Part shown: positions 9,147 through 17,167 of the stretch, piece after piece | Position numbering within the stretch: the stretch's first letter is position 1 | How the letters are laid out: each line of letters opens with the position of its first letter | NCBI RefSeq assembly: GCF_030656115.1 | Contig: NZ_JAUSOO010000076.1 | Span: forward strand, 1-38,897 | Source of the DNA: Hydrogenophaga sp. | GTDB lineage: Bacteria > Pseudomonadota > Gammaproteobacteria > Burkholderiales > Burkholderiaceae_C | DNA length: 38,897 nt | Direction of reading: 5' to 3' | The notes under the pieces: model-generated | Told to the model about the DNA's origin: nothing | What the model saw: the letters and a program-made list of their open reading frames with translations, nothing else | Database searches by the model: none | Position numbers and translations under genes: made by a program

Positions 9147-9178
9147 CCTATATGAAATTCATTTCGTTTAGGTAAAAT
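9147..9178 (+). promoter_or_regulatory. Dyad operator next to a -10 box for the MBL-fold gene
   Basis: An imperfect 26-bp palindrome, CCTAtAtGAAAT-TC-ATTTCgTtTAGG, occupies 9147-9172 and abuts TAAAAT (9173-9178), a good -10 hexamer. It lies about 40 bp before the ATG at 9216 in otherwise AT-rich DNA. A repressor bound there would cover the -35 region. No regulator gene is adjacent, so the binding protein is unknown. Confidence 0.55.
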
Positions 9179-9215
9179 ACTGCCACTTGTTGCACCGCCC
9201 ACACTGGAGACCCCC

Positions 9216-10205
9216 ATGAGCAAAGCCTTCGCCTCCCAGGCCGACCTGGAAGACAAAAAGATCACCTTCGAACAGCTCAGCCCGCATTGCTGGGCCTACA
9301 CCGCCGAAGGCGACCCGAACTCCGGCGTCATCATTGGCGACAAGTTCATCATGGTCAGCGACGCCACCGCCACCCCGGCCATGGCGCGCGACCTGATCAA
9401 ACAGATCCGCACCGTCTCCGACAAGCCCATCAAATACGTGTTGCTGACCCACTACCACGCCGTGCGCGTGCTGGGCGCCAGCGCTTACGTGGCCGAAGGC
9501 GCCACCGAAGTCATTGCCAGCCAGGGCACGCTCGAACTCATTCAAGAGCGCGGCGCGCAAGACATGCAAAGCGAAATGGAGCGTTTCCCGCGCCTGTTCC
9601 GTGGCGCCGACTCGGTGCCCGGCCTCACCTGGCCCACCCTGGTCATTGGCGGCGGCGACGCCACCCAAGGCGAAGTGCCCGGCAAGCTCACCATCGACCT
9701 CGGCGGCGTGAAGGTGCAGATCTGGAGCCCCGGCCACGGCCACACCCGAGGCGACACCATCGCCTGGGTGGAAGAAGAAAAAGTGCTGTTCAGCGGCGAC
9801 TTGGTGGAATACGAAGCCGGTGTGTACACCGGCGACGCGCAGCTGGCCGAATGGCCCGCCACGCTGGAAGCGCTGCGCGCCCTGAACGCCGAGTTCATCG
9901 TGCCCGGCCGCGGCGAAGCCATGAAGGGCAACGCCGATGTGAACAAGGCGCTGGACTACACCCAGCGCTGGGTCACCACCCTGTTTGCCGCCGGCAAAGA
10001 AGCCGCCGCCGCCGGCATGGACCTCAAAGCCGCCATGGCCCACACCCGCAAAACCATGGACCCGGTGTTTGGCCACGTGTTCATTTACGAACACTGCCTG
10101 CCGTTCGACGTGAGCCGCGCGTACGACGAAGCCAGTGGCATCAAGAACCCCCGCATCTGGACCGCCGAGCGCGACATGGACATGTGGAAAGCGCTGCAGA
10201 GCTGA
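9216..10205 (+). CDS. Metallo-beta-lactamase-fold protein with altered metal site
   Basis: This 329-residue MBL-fold hydrolase-like protein starts at an ATG behind a GGAG ribosome site. Some ligands are intact: His79 and His81 (THYH), a His in SPGHGHTRGD (174 or 176) and Asp195 (FSGD). In the canonical HxHxDH motif, however, the Asp and second His are Val83 and Arg84, and the late GHG loop reads GRG (Arg232). The site that would hold a second zinc therefore seems lost, while the first-zinc site remains. The C-terminal 80 residues form a helical extension ending in MDMWKAL. Function is unknown; one-metal hydrolase or oxygenase-like roles are possible. A strong terminator follows. Confidence 0.8.
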   Translation: MSKAFASQADLEDKKITFEQLSPHCWAYTAEGDPNSGVIIGDKFIMVSDATATPAMARDLIKQIRTVSDKPIKYVLLTHYHAVRVLGASAYVAEGATEVIASQGTLELIQERGAQDMQSEMERFPRLFRGADSVPGLTWPTLVIGGGDATQGEVPGKLTIDLGGVKVQIWSPGHGHTRGDTIAWVEEEKVLFSGDLVEYEAGVYTGDAQLAEWPATLEALRALNAEFIVPGRGEAMKGNADVNKALDYTQRWVTTLFAAGKEAAAAGMDLKAAMAHTRKTMDPVFGHVFIYEHCLPFDVSRAYDEASGIKNPRIWTAERDMDMWKALQS

Positions 10206-10227
10206 TCAAGGCCCTGCCGAGCACCCC

Positions 10228-10253
10228 AAAAAGCCGCCTTCGGGCGGCTTTTT
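10228..10253 (+). terminator. Rho-independent terminator
   Basis: AAAAAGCCGCC (10228-10238), loop TTCG, GGCGGCTTTTT (10243-10253): an 11-bp stem with a stable tetraloop and a T-run, 22 bp after the MBL-fold gene stop. The A-run on the left arm makes it potentially active on both strands. Confidence 0.92.
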
Positions 10254-10319
10254 GCTGGGCGCTTGCCGCCCGGCCCTTTGCTACTATGCCCACTAACCGT
10301 CGCCAGACTCTTGCCGTTG

Positions 10320-10886
10320 ATGCCTCACCACCACCCCAAGCCACACCACCCACCCCGCCACCCGCCCGATCAGGCACCTGGCCACGCGGCAGGGCCACAC
10401 GGGCGCGGCAGCATACCGGCTTCGCGCATATTGGCCTTTGTGGATGAGGCGCAGCTGGACGGCTGGCTGGCGCCGCTGGTGCCCGACGCCGCAGACCGCG
10501 CGTTTGTGTCGCGTTGTCTGGTGGGTGAGGGGCCCATTCACCACCGCGGTTCCAACTACATATTGCTCGCGTTGCTGGGTCAGGCGCTGCAAGCCCGCGG
10601 GGGTGCGAAGCCCACCGAGGGCGGTGCACCTGTGCCCATGCGTTTGCCTCCCCACTTGGCCGACGTGGTGGAAGACAGCCACTACCCCCTGCAGCTGCCG
10701 CTGCAGGCCCTGCGTTCGCTGGCTGGTGGCGACAGAGAGCAGCTCGATGCCATGGTGGATTGCCTCACCGACGGACCCCCTCAGCATGCGCTGGCCAACG
10801 TGGTGATGGTGGCCTTGCTGCAAAACCTGCTGGGTACACCGCCCGATGAGGCTCCGGCGCCTGGTAAGGGTGGTGCTTTCGGATGA
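10320..10886 (+). CDS. Unknown protein, first gene of the permease operon
   Basis: I do not recognise this 188-residue protein. It has a His/Pro-rich low-complexity N-terminus (about residues 1-40) followed by an ordered region with RILAFVDEAQLDGWLAPLV and an acidic helical C-terminal half. No signal peptide or membrane segment is evident. The ATG at 10320 was chosen because the in-frame upstream sequence to 10263 runs into the terminator area; the real start could also be a little later. Its stop overlaps the next gene in an ATGA junction, so the two proteins are probably made together and may act as a pair. Confidence 0.65.
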   Translation: MPHHHPKPHHPPRHPPDQAPGHAAGPHGRGSIPASRILAFVDEAQLDGWLAPLVPDAADRAFVSRCLVGEGPIHHRGSNYILLALLGQALQARGGAKPTEGGAPVPMRLPPHLADVVEDSHYPLQLPLQALRSLAGGDREQLDAMVDCLTDGPPQHALANVVMVALLQNLLGTPPDEAPAPGKGGAFG

Positions 10887-11515
10887 GCGATTTGCAACAG
10901 CAGGCATTTCGCCTCGCTGCGAGCGAGCTGGGCATGGCGTCTGCGGCCTGGTTGTTTGTGCGTGAAACTGCGGCCGTGGCGCAAGACGCGGGTGTGGCCG
11001 CGTTGCGAGACGATCTGGGTCGCGCCTGGCCGGTGCTGGACGCCGTGTGTGCAGGCTGGCTGGCGGGCGTGCACGCGCCAGACCTGGCGCTGGACCCGGT
11101 GCTGCCGCTGCTGAACAGCGCCTCGCGTGTGGTGCTGGTGGGCCATGAGGCGCTGTGGGTGGACCCGCTGCTGAAAGCCTTGCCGCCAACGGTGCGTGTG
11201 GGCCTGGTGCTGGAAGGCGACCCGCAAACCCAATGGGCGCGTGTGCTGGCCAACCATGGCGAGCGTTTGCAGGCACTGTCGCTGGCCAACTTTCAATCAT
11301 GGGCTGGGCCGCGCTCGGTTTTGCTCACCTTTGTGTACGGCGCAACCGAAAGCCAGGTGTTTGTATTGCCGGCCTGGTTGCGCACCACCGGGCCCGACGT
11401 GCGCATGCAGTTCCGCTCGCTGCTGGGTTGGCGCATTCTGGATGTGCCGCTGGAAATTTACCCCCGCTGGTTGGTTGCGGCCGACGTCAGTACCCTGACC
11501 GATCTCAAAGGCTGA
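10883..11515 (+). CDS. Unknown protein, second gene of the permease operon
   Basis: This 210-residue protein is of no family I recognise. It begins MSDLQQQAFRLAASELGMAS and contains a segment that reads like an alternating strand/helix fold (SRVVLVGHEALWVDPLLKALPPTVRVGLVL), followed by FVYGATESQVFVLPAWL. It lacks a signal peptide and is probably cytoplasmic. It overlaps the previous gene by 4 bp and precedes the first permease by 49 bp. The arrangement suggests an accessory or regulatory role for the permeases, which is only inference from position. Confidence 0.7.
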   Translation: MSDLQQQAFRLAASELGMASAAWLFVRETAAVAQDAGVAALRDDLGRAWPVLDAVCAGWLAGVHAPDLALDPVLPLLNSASRVVLVGHEALWVDPLLKALPPTVRVGLVLEGDPQTQWARVLANHGERLQALSLANFQSWAGPRSVLLTFVYGATESQVFVLPAWLRTTGPDVRMQFRSLLGWRILDVPLEIYPRWLVAADVSTLTDLKG

Positions 11516-11564
11516 TGGCGCGTCGCACCCACTTCAACGCCGACTCAATGAGGCTCCGTACACC

Positions 11565-12893
11565 ATGATGATGAACGCCCAGGTGGGTTTTGCGCTCACG
11601 TTGGTGATCACGCTGGTGGCTCAGGCACTGCTGCCTTCGCACCGCCTGCTCATTGTGCTGACGGGTGCTGCGCTGTCGTGCGCAGGGGCTGCATTGGCCG
11701 GCGTGGCCAGTGTGGTCGCGGTGTTTGCCGGTCTGCCCTGGAATGTGTTGCTCATTTTGGTGGCGCTGGGCTTGTTCACCCACCGCCTGGCCGACACGCA
11801 GGTGTTCGGTCTGGCTTCGGTGGCTCTGGTGCGTCTGGCGCGGGCGCACCCGGTGGGTTTGCTGGTGCTCAGCACCTTGGGCACGTACGCTGTGTCGTCG
11901 GTGGTGAACAACCTCACCGCGCTGCTGGTGATCTTGCCGGTGCTGCTGACGGTGTTTGCGCTGGCGGGCGTTTCGCAGCGGTTTGTGGTGTGGTCGCTGG
12001 GCCTGATGCTGGTGGCCTGCAACCTGGGCGGCGCAGCCACACCCATTGGCGACTTTCCGGCGGTGTTGTTGTTGGGCAGTGGTGCCATGAGTTTTGAAGC
12101 CTATCTGCGTGCGGCCATGCCCGCTACGCTGTTGGCGCTGGCCCTTCTGATTGGGCTGGTGCTGGCGCTGCGACCCGCGCAGGACGTGCCGGTGACCCCG
12201 TTGGGGCGGCGCCTGACGCTGGCGACGCTGAGCCAGCTGTATCGAGGCGTGCACCTGGACTGGCGCCTGCTTGCGCCTTGCCTGGGCGCGCTCGCGTTCA
12301 TGGTTGCAGGTTGGCTGCTGTTGCCTCCCGCCTGGGGCATTGGCCCTGAAATGGTGGCCTGGATGGGCGCGGGTCTGGTGCTGCTGGCGCAGCCGACACA
12401 CGGAGAGGCCGCGCTCAAGCGAGCGGTCGATGTGGAAGCGGTGCTGTTTTTGCTGGCGTTGTTTCTGATGGTGGGCGTGGTGCGCGAGACGGGGCTGTTT
12501 GGCGATCTTGCGGCTTTGTTGCAGTCTGTACCGCTGACGCCCGAGGGGCAGTTGGTGCTGTTTTTGGTGGTGGCAGCCGTGCTGACCGGGCTGTTTTCTG
12601 CCGGGCCAAGTATGGCCGCGTTGCTGGAGGTGGCCGACGTCCTGTCCCAGCAGATGCCAGGAGACGCGGTTTATGTGGGGCTTGCACTGGCGGTGTGCGC
12701 TGGCAGCAGCCTCTTTCTGACCGCTGCCACCGCTGGGCCGTTGATGCAGAGCTTGGCCGAGCGCGCTGCGCTGCGCGATGTGCATGGCCGGCCAGTGCAG
12801 TTCGGCTTTCGCGAATACCTGGGGGTGGGCCTGCTGGGCTTCACCGTGATTCTGGCGGTCGCCATTGGGCGCACGCTGTGGGTGATCCGCTGA
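11565..12893 (+). CDS. SLC13/ArsB-NhaD superfamily permease (first of pair)
   Basis: This 442-residue inner-membrane protein has about 11-12 hydrophobic segments. Family marks are SVVNNLTALLVILPVL in the first half and CNLGGAATPIGDFPAVLLL, the re-entrant-loop signature of the ion transporter superfamily (ArsB, NhaD, SLC13 carriers). The C-terminal half contains a second pseudo-symmetric copy. Substrates in this superfamily include Na+/H+, arsenite and di- or tricarboxylates, and the sequence does not decide between them. It is followed by a second permease of the same superfamily 19 bp downstream, so the two may form a heteromer or act on related ions. Confidence 0.8.
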   Translation: MMMNAQVGFALTLVITLVAQALLPSHRLLIVLTGAALSCAGAALAGVASVVAVFAGLPWNVLLILVALGLFTHRLADTQVFGLASVALVRLARAHPVGLLVLSTLGTYAVSSVVNNLTALLVILPVLLTVFALAGVSQRFVVWSLGLMLVACNLGGAATPIGDFPAVLLLGSGAMSFEAYLRAAMPATLLALALLIGLVLALRPAQDVPVTPLGRRLTLATLSQLYRGVHLDWRLLAPCLGALAFMVAGWLLLPPAWGIGPEMVAWMGAGLVLLAQPTHGEAALKRAVDVEAVLFLLALFLMVGVVRETGLFGDLAALLQSVPLTPEGQLVLFLVVAAVLTGLFSAGPSMAALLEVADVLSQQMPGDAVYVGLALAVCAGSSLFLTAATAGPLMQSLAERAALRDVHGRPVQFGFREYLGVGLLGFTVILAVAIGRTLWVIR

Positions 12894-12912
12894 ACCGCGT
12901 CCTCAAAATGAC

Positions 12913-14205
12913 ATGAACCTGCCTTCAATGCCCCATGCCATGCCCCACCTGCTGGGCCACAACGCGCTGGACTGGACCGTGGTGGCGGTCTTTGCCACCG
13001 TTTACCTGGGCATGTTTCTGGGCGGTCTGCCGCGCCTGAAGCTCGACCGCTCGGGCGTGGCGCTGCTGGGCGCCATTGCGGTGATTGCGCTCACCGGGCT
13101 GCCGCTGGAAGACGCTGCGCAGGCGGTGGACCTGCCTACCATCGTGCTGCTGTTTGCGTTCATGGTGGTTTCAGCGCAAATGCGGCTGGGCGGGTTTTAC
13201 ACCGAAGTGACGCGCCGGGTGGGTGGCCTGGCACTGTCGCGCCGGGGTTTGCTGGCCGCACTCATCGGGGTGGCGGGCGGGCTGTCGGCCATTTTTTCCA
13301 ACGACATCATTTGCCTGGCCATGACGCCGGTGGTGGCGCGGCTGTGTTTGCAGCGCGGGCTGAACCCGGTGCCGTTTCTGATTGGGCTGGCGTGTGCGGC
13401 CAACATCGGCTCGGCTGCCACGCTCATTGGCAACCCGCAAAACATGCTCATTGGCTCGGTGCTGCAGCTGCCGTTTGGCGGCTATGTGCGCCAGGCGCTG
13501 GGGCCGGTGGTGTGGTCGCTGGGGCTGTTGTGGCTGTGGCTGGCGTATGGGCCGGGCTCCAACAACGGCGCGGACGAGCTGGCGCAGCCCGTGGCGGTGA
13601 ACGTGCCGCTGGACGACGCGCCCGCGTTTGACCGCTGGCAAACCGCCAAGGGCCTGGGTGTGGCCGGGGTGTTGCTGCTGGTGTTTCTGTTCACCGACTG
13701 GCCGCGCGACGTGGCTGCGCTGGTGGGCGCGGGCGTGTTGCTGCTGAGTCGGCGCCTGCATTCGTCGCACGTGATGGGTTTTGTGGACTGGCAGCTGCTG
13801 CTGCTGTTCATGGGCCTGTTTGTGGTGAACCATGCGTTTGAGGGCACCGGTCTGGCCGCCGAAGCGGTGGCCTGGCTGGCCGGGCACGGCGTGGCCCTGG
13901 CCGACCCCGGGCCGCTGCTGGTGGTGGGCGTGGCGCTGTCCAACCTGGTGTCCAACGTGCCGGCCGTGATGCTGCTGCTGCCGCACCTGGGCGCCAACGC
14001 CCAAGAGGCCGGGGTGTTGCTGGCGCTGGTGAGCACCTTTGCCGGCAACCTGCTGCTGGTGGGCTCCATTGCCAACCTGATCGTGGTGGACCTGGCTGCC
14101 AAACAGGGCATTGCCATCGACTGGAAGCAGCACGCGTTGACCGGTATTCCGGTCACGCTGGGCTCGCTGGCGGTGGTGTGGGGCTGGATGCGTTGGGTGG
14201 GCTGA
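12913..14205 (+). CDS. SLC13/ArsB-NhaD superfamily permease (second of pair)
   Basis: This 430-residue inner-membrane protein has about 11 membrane segments. It shows the paired loop signatures of the superfamily more clearly than its neighbour: GLSAIFSNDIICLAMTPVV and NIGSAATLIGNPQNMLIG in the first half, and ALSNLVSNVPAVMLLLP with LLLVGSIANLIVVDLA in the second. The TLIGNPQN run is typical of anion and arsenite-type carriers. The ATG at 12913 is the longest sensible start; others at 12937 and 12949 would shorten the polar N-terminus. It is the last gene of the operon, followed by a hairpin. Confidence 0.82.
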   Translation: MNLPSMPHAMPHLLGHNALDWTVVAVFATVYLGMFLGGLPRLKLDRSGVALLGAIAVIALTGLPLEDAAQAVDLPTIVLLFAFMVVSAQMRLGGFYTEVTRRVGGLALSRRGLLAALIGVAGGLSAIFSNDIICLAMTPVVARLCLQRGLNPVPFLIGLACAANIGSAATLIGNPQNMLIGSVLQLPFGGYVRQALGPVVWSLGLLWLWLAYGPGSNNGADELAQPVAVNVPLDDAPAFDRWQTAKGLGVAGVLLLVFLFTDWPRDVAALVGAGVLLLSRRLHSSHVMGFVDWQLLLLFMGLFVVNHAFEGTGLAAEAVAWLAGHGVALADPGPLLVVGVALSNLVSNVPAVMLLLPHLGANAQEAGVLLALVSTFAGNLLLVGSIANLIVVDLAAKQGIAIDWKQHALTGIPVTLGSLAVVWGWMRWVG

Positions 14206-14207
14206 AC

Positions 14208-14228
14208 CCCGGCACCGGCGTTGCCGGG
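14208..14228 (+). terminator. Hairpin after the permease operon
   Basis: CCCGGCA (14208-14214), 7-base loop, TGCCGGG (14222-14228): a perfect 7-bp GC-rich stem just after the stop at 14205. There is no T-run, so it may act as a weak or Rho-assisted terminator between the convergent operons. Confidence 0.55.
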
Positions 14229-14275
14229 CCGCCAGTGCCGCCCCCTTGGGGGTGACACCGAAGGCGGCGCGGGGG
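14229..14275. repeat. GC-rich palindromic repeat at the convergent junction
   Basis: It contains GCCGCCCCCTTGGGGGTG and AAGGCGGCGCGGGGG, a C-run/G-run hairpin with GCCGC arms like the repeat at 1296-1360. It abuts the stop codon of the ATPase gene, whose TGA (14278-14276) lies at its edge. It may help block read-through from either side. Confidence 0.65.
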
Positions 14276-15037
14276 TCAGTGAATCGACGACAAAAACTGC
14301 TGCAGCTCAGGCGTTTGCGGGTGGCCAAACAGCTCGGCGGGTGGGCCCATTTCGTGCACGCGGCCCTGGTGCATGAAGATCACGCGGTCGCTCACCTTGC
14401 GGGCAAAGCCCATTTCGTGGGTCACCATCAGCAGGGTCATGCCCTCGTCGGCCAGCGATTCCACCACCCGCAACACCTCGCCCACCAGTTCGGGGTCGAG
14501 CGCCGAGGTGATTTCGTCGCACAGCAACACGCTGGGCTCCATGGCCAGGGCGCGCGCAATGGCCACGCGCTGCTGCTGCCCGCCCGAGAGCTGGTCGGGA
14601 AAAGCGTCGAACTTCTCGCCCAGGCCCACACGCTCCAGCAACTGGCGCGCGCGCGCCGCGCCAGCGGTGGGGTCGGTTTTCTTCACCAGTCCGGGTGCCA
14701 GCATCACGTTTTTGCCCACGCTCAAATGCGGGAACAGGTTGAAGTTCTGGAAGATCATGCCCACGTGCTGGCGCAGCTCGCGCATGGCGGCGGGGTTGTT
14801 GTGCATCAGGGGCTGGCCGTCCACACTCAGCTTGCCACTCTGGAACACCTCCAGCCCGTTGATGCAGCGCAGCAGCGTGCTCTTGCCCGAGCCGCTTTTG
14901 CCGATGATGGCGATCACCTCGCCGGGCTGCACCTGCAGGTCGATGCCTTTGAGCACCTCGTTGCTGCCATACGACTTGCGCAGTTGCTGGATGTGGACGA
15001 TGGGGGCCGGTGCTTGGGCCAAGTTAGCGCTGGACAT
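14276..15037 (-). CDS. Polar amino-acid ABC transporter ATP-binding protein (GlnQ-like)
   Basis: This 253-residue ATPase drives the importer encoded upstream. Motifs are Walker A GKSGSGKST (46-54), Q-loop FQNFNLFPH, signature LSGGQQQR (150-157), Walker B VLLCDE (170-175) and the switch His in MVTHEMGFA. The usual DEPTSALD reads DEITSALD here, a Pro-to-Ile change seen in part of the family and probably harmless. The start at 15037 overlaps the preceding permease by 14 bp. It is the last gene of the five-gene gntR-led operon. Confidence 0.9.
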   Translation of the reverse strand: MSSANLAQAPAPIVHIQQLRKSYGSNEVLKGIDLQVQPGEVIAIIGKSGSGKSTLLRCINGLEVFQSGKLSVDGQPLMHNNPAAMRELRQHVGMIFQNFNLFPHLSVGKNVMLAPGLVKKTDPTAGAARARQLLERVGLGEKFDAFPDQLSGGQQQRVAIARALAMEPSVLLCDEITSALDPELVGEVLRVVESLADEGMTLLMVTHEMGFARKVSDRVIFMHQGRVHEMGPPAELFGHPQTPELQQFLSSIH

Positions 15038-15674
15038 TCATTTTCCTCTCAAGATTGCGCGCATACAGGCTCACAGGGAAGCACAGCGCAAAGTACATCA
15101 GGGCGACACAGCTGTAGACCAGAAACGGCTGGAAGGTGGCGTTGGTGATCATGGTGCCGGCCTTGGTGAGTTCCACAAAACCAATGACCGAGGCCAGTGC
15201 CGTGCCCTTGACCACCTGCACCAGAAACCCCACGGTGGGCGCAATGGCGATGCGCGTGGCCTGCGGCAGCACCACGTAGCGCAGCTGTTCGCCAAAGTTC
15301 AGCGCCAGGCTCTGCGCGGCTTCCCACTGGCCCTTGGGCACGGCGGCCACGCAGCCGCGCCAGATTTCCACCAGAAACGCGCTGGTGTAGAGCGTGAGCG
15401 CCACGGCGGCGGCCATCCAGGCCGAGGTGTCCACGCCAAAAAGCGCCAGACCAAAGTAGGCCAGGAACAGCTGCATCAGCAGCGGTGTGCCCTGAAACAG
15501 CTGCACGTAGCCCGCGACAAACGTGGGCGCGCCAGGCCAGCGGGCGGTGCGCGCCACCAGCAGCGCCAAGCCCACCAGGCCACCGCCCACAAAGGCCATG
15601 AGCGAGAGGCCCACCGTCCAGCGCGCGGCCAGCAGCAGGTTGCGAACGATGTCCCACAGAGAAAAATCAACCAC
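15024..15674 (-). CDS. Polar amino-acid ABC transporter permease
   Basis: This 216-residue inner-membrane subunit of the HisM/GlnP type has about five hydrophobic segments. The ATPase-docking EAA loop is visible around WRGCVAAVPKGQWEAAQSLAL (about residues 127-147), and YVQLFQGTPLLMQLF is the usual N-terminal family motif. It overlaps the preceding permease by 8 bp and the ATPase by 14 bp, so the three are almost certainly translated together. It presumably forms a heterodimeric channel with its partner permease. Confidence 0.88.
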   Translation of the reverse strand: MVDFSLWDIVRNLLLAARWTVGLSLMAFVGGGLVGLALLVARTARWPGAPTFVAGYVQLFQGTPLLMQLFLAYFGLALFGVDTSAWMAAAVALTLYTSAFLVEIWRGCVAAVPKGQWEAAQSLALNFGEQLRYVVLPQATRIAIAPTVGFLVQVVKGTALASVIGFVELTKAGTMITNATFQPFLVYSCVALMYFALCFPVSLYARNLERKMNVQR

Positions 15675-16338
15675 GGCGGCCCCCGAAGAAAAAGCGCGGA
15701 CCAGCCCAGTTCAGCAGGCTGCGCACACCCATGGACAGCAGCAGGTAAATGCCGGTGGCGATGATGAAGGCTTCAAACGCGCGGAAGTTGCGGCTTTGAA
15801 TGAGGTTGGCCGCGTAGCTGAGTTCTTCGGTGGAGATCTGGCCGCACACCGCCGAGCCCAGCATCACGATGATGATCTGGCTGGTGAGCGCAGGCCACAC
15901 CTTTTGCAGCGCGGGCGGCAGCACCACGTGGAAGAAGGTTTGCACCCGCGACAGCGCCAGACTGGCCGCTGCCTCCAGTTGGCCGCGTGGGGTGGCGTCG
16001 ATGCCGGCGCGCACGATCTCGGCCGCGTAGGCGCCCAGGTTGATCACCATGGCAATCACCGATGCGGTTTCGGGCGTGAGCTTCACGCCTGCGGCCGGCA
16101 GGCCAAAGAACACAAAGAACAGCTGCACGATGAAGGGTGTGTTGCGGATGAGTTCCACATAGCTGCCCACCACCCAGCGCAGCCACAGCGGGCCGCTGCT
16201 GCGCGCCCAGGCGCAGAGCGTGCCCAGCAGCAGGCCGAGGATGGCCGATATGGCGGTCAGGCCCAGCGTCCAGAGCACACCTTTGGCGAGCAACGGCCAC
16301 TGCAGCAGCACGGCGATGAAGTCGAGTTCGATGCGCAT
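15667..16338 (-). CDS. Polar amino-acid ABC transporter permease
   Basis: This 223-residue inner-membrane partner of the previous permease has the same family layout: YVELIRNTPFIVQLFFVFFG near residue 60 and the EAA loop VRAGIDATPRGQLEAAASLAL (about 111-131). It starts 31 bp after the binding-protein gene in the same direction. Two different permeases, rather than one, imply a heterodimer, as in histidine and general L-amino-acid systems. Confidence 0.88.
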   Translation of the reverse strand: MRIELDFIAVLLQWPLLAKGVLWTLGLTAISAILGLLLGTLCAWARSSGPLWLRWVVGSYVELIRNTPFIVQLFFVFFGLPAAGVKLTPETASVIAMVINLGAYAAEIVRAGIDATPRGQLEAAASLALSRVQTFFHVVLPPALQKVWPALTSQIIIVMLGSAVCGQISTEELSYAANLIQSRNFRAFEAFIIATGIYLLLSMGVRSLLNWAGPRFFFGGRRG

Positions 16339-16369
16339 GGCGCCCGTTCCTGGTGTGCTTCAGCCGGGT

Positions 16370-17167
16370 TTATTCGGGCAAGGTGCCCGCCGGGCGGCCC
16401 AGCCACTTCTTGGCCAGGGCGTCGATCTCGCCCGACTTTTTGGCCGCGATGATGATCTCGTTGACCTTCAGGCGCAGCGGATCTTCGCCCTTGGCCACGC
16501 CGATGAAGTTGGGGCTGTCTTTGAGCAACAGCTTGTATTCGGCGCCCAGTTGCGGGTTGCGCGCCATCATGTTGCCGGCCACCGAAGCGCCGGTGGCGAT
16601 CAGCTGGGTCTGGCCCGAGACGAAGGCGGACACGGTGGCGTTGTTGTCTTCAAAGCGCTTCACGTCGGCGGTGGGCGGTGCCAGCTTGGTGAGTTCCTGG
16701 TCTTCAATGGCGCCGCGTGTGACGCCGATGGACTTGCCGGCGAGGTCGGCGAAGCTGGTGACCGTGAGCGACTTGGGGGCGAACACGGCCTGGAAGAAGG
16801 GCGAGTAGGCGGCGGTGAAGTCGATCACTTTTTCGCGCTCGGCGTTTTTGCCCAGCGTGGAGATCACCAGGTCGGCCTTGCGGGTCTGCAGGTAGGGAAT
16901 GCGGTTGGCGCTGGTCACCGGCACCAGCTCCACCTTCACGCCGAGCTTGGTGGCGATGAGCCGGGCGGTGTCCACGTCCAGGCCCTGCGGCGCGAGGTCG
17001 GTGCCCACAAAGCCGTAGGGCGGGAAGTCGGTCGGCACGGCGATCTTGATGGTCTTGGCCTTCATCACGTCGTCGAGCGCGGTCTGGGCGTGGGCGGTGC
17101 CCAGGCTGGCGAGCGCGCCCAGGGTGGTCAGTGCGGCGGTGGCAAGAAATTGGCGTTTGGTGGTCAT
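16370..17167 (-). CDS. Periplasmic amino-acid-binding protein of an ABC importer
   Basis: This 265-residue solute receptor delivers an amino acid or related compound to the permeases. The signal peptide runs MTTKRQFLATAALTTLGAL and onward, with cleavage likely after the AHA at about residue 27. The mature protein follows the SBP_bac_3 family: IKIAVPTDFPPYGF, GLDVDTARLIATKLG, then RKADLVISTLGKNAEREKVIDFTAAY, and VKVELVPVTSANRIPYLQ in between. The start at 17167 overlaps the gntR stop (ATGA). The ligand cannot be named; the binding pocket lacks a motif decisive for one amino acid. Confidence 0.9.
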   Translation of the reverse strand: MTTKRQFLATAALTTLGALASLGTAHAQTALDDVMKAKTIKIAVPTDFPPYGFVGTDLAPQGLDVDTARLIATKLGVKVELVPVTSANRIPYLQTRKADLVISTLGKNAEREKVIDFTAAYSPFFQAVFAPKSLTVTSFADLAGKSIGVTRGAIEDQELTKLAPPTADVKRFEDNNATVSAFVSGQTQLIATGASVAGNMMARNPQLGAEYKLLLKDSPNFIGVAKGEDPLRLKVNEIIIAAKKSGEIDALAKKWLGRPAGTLPE

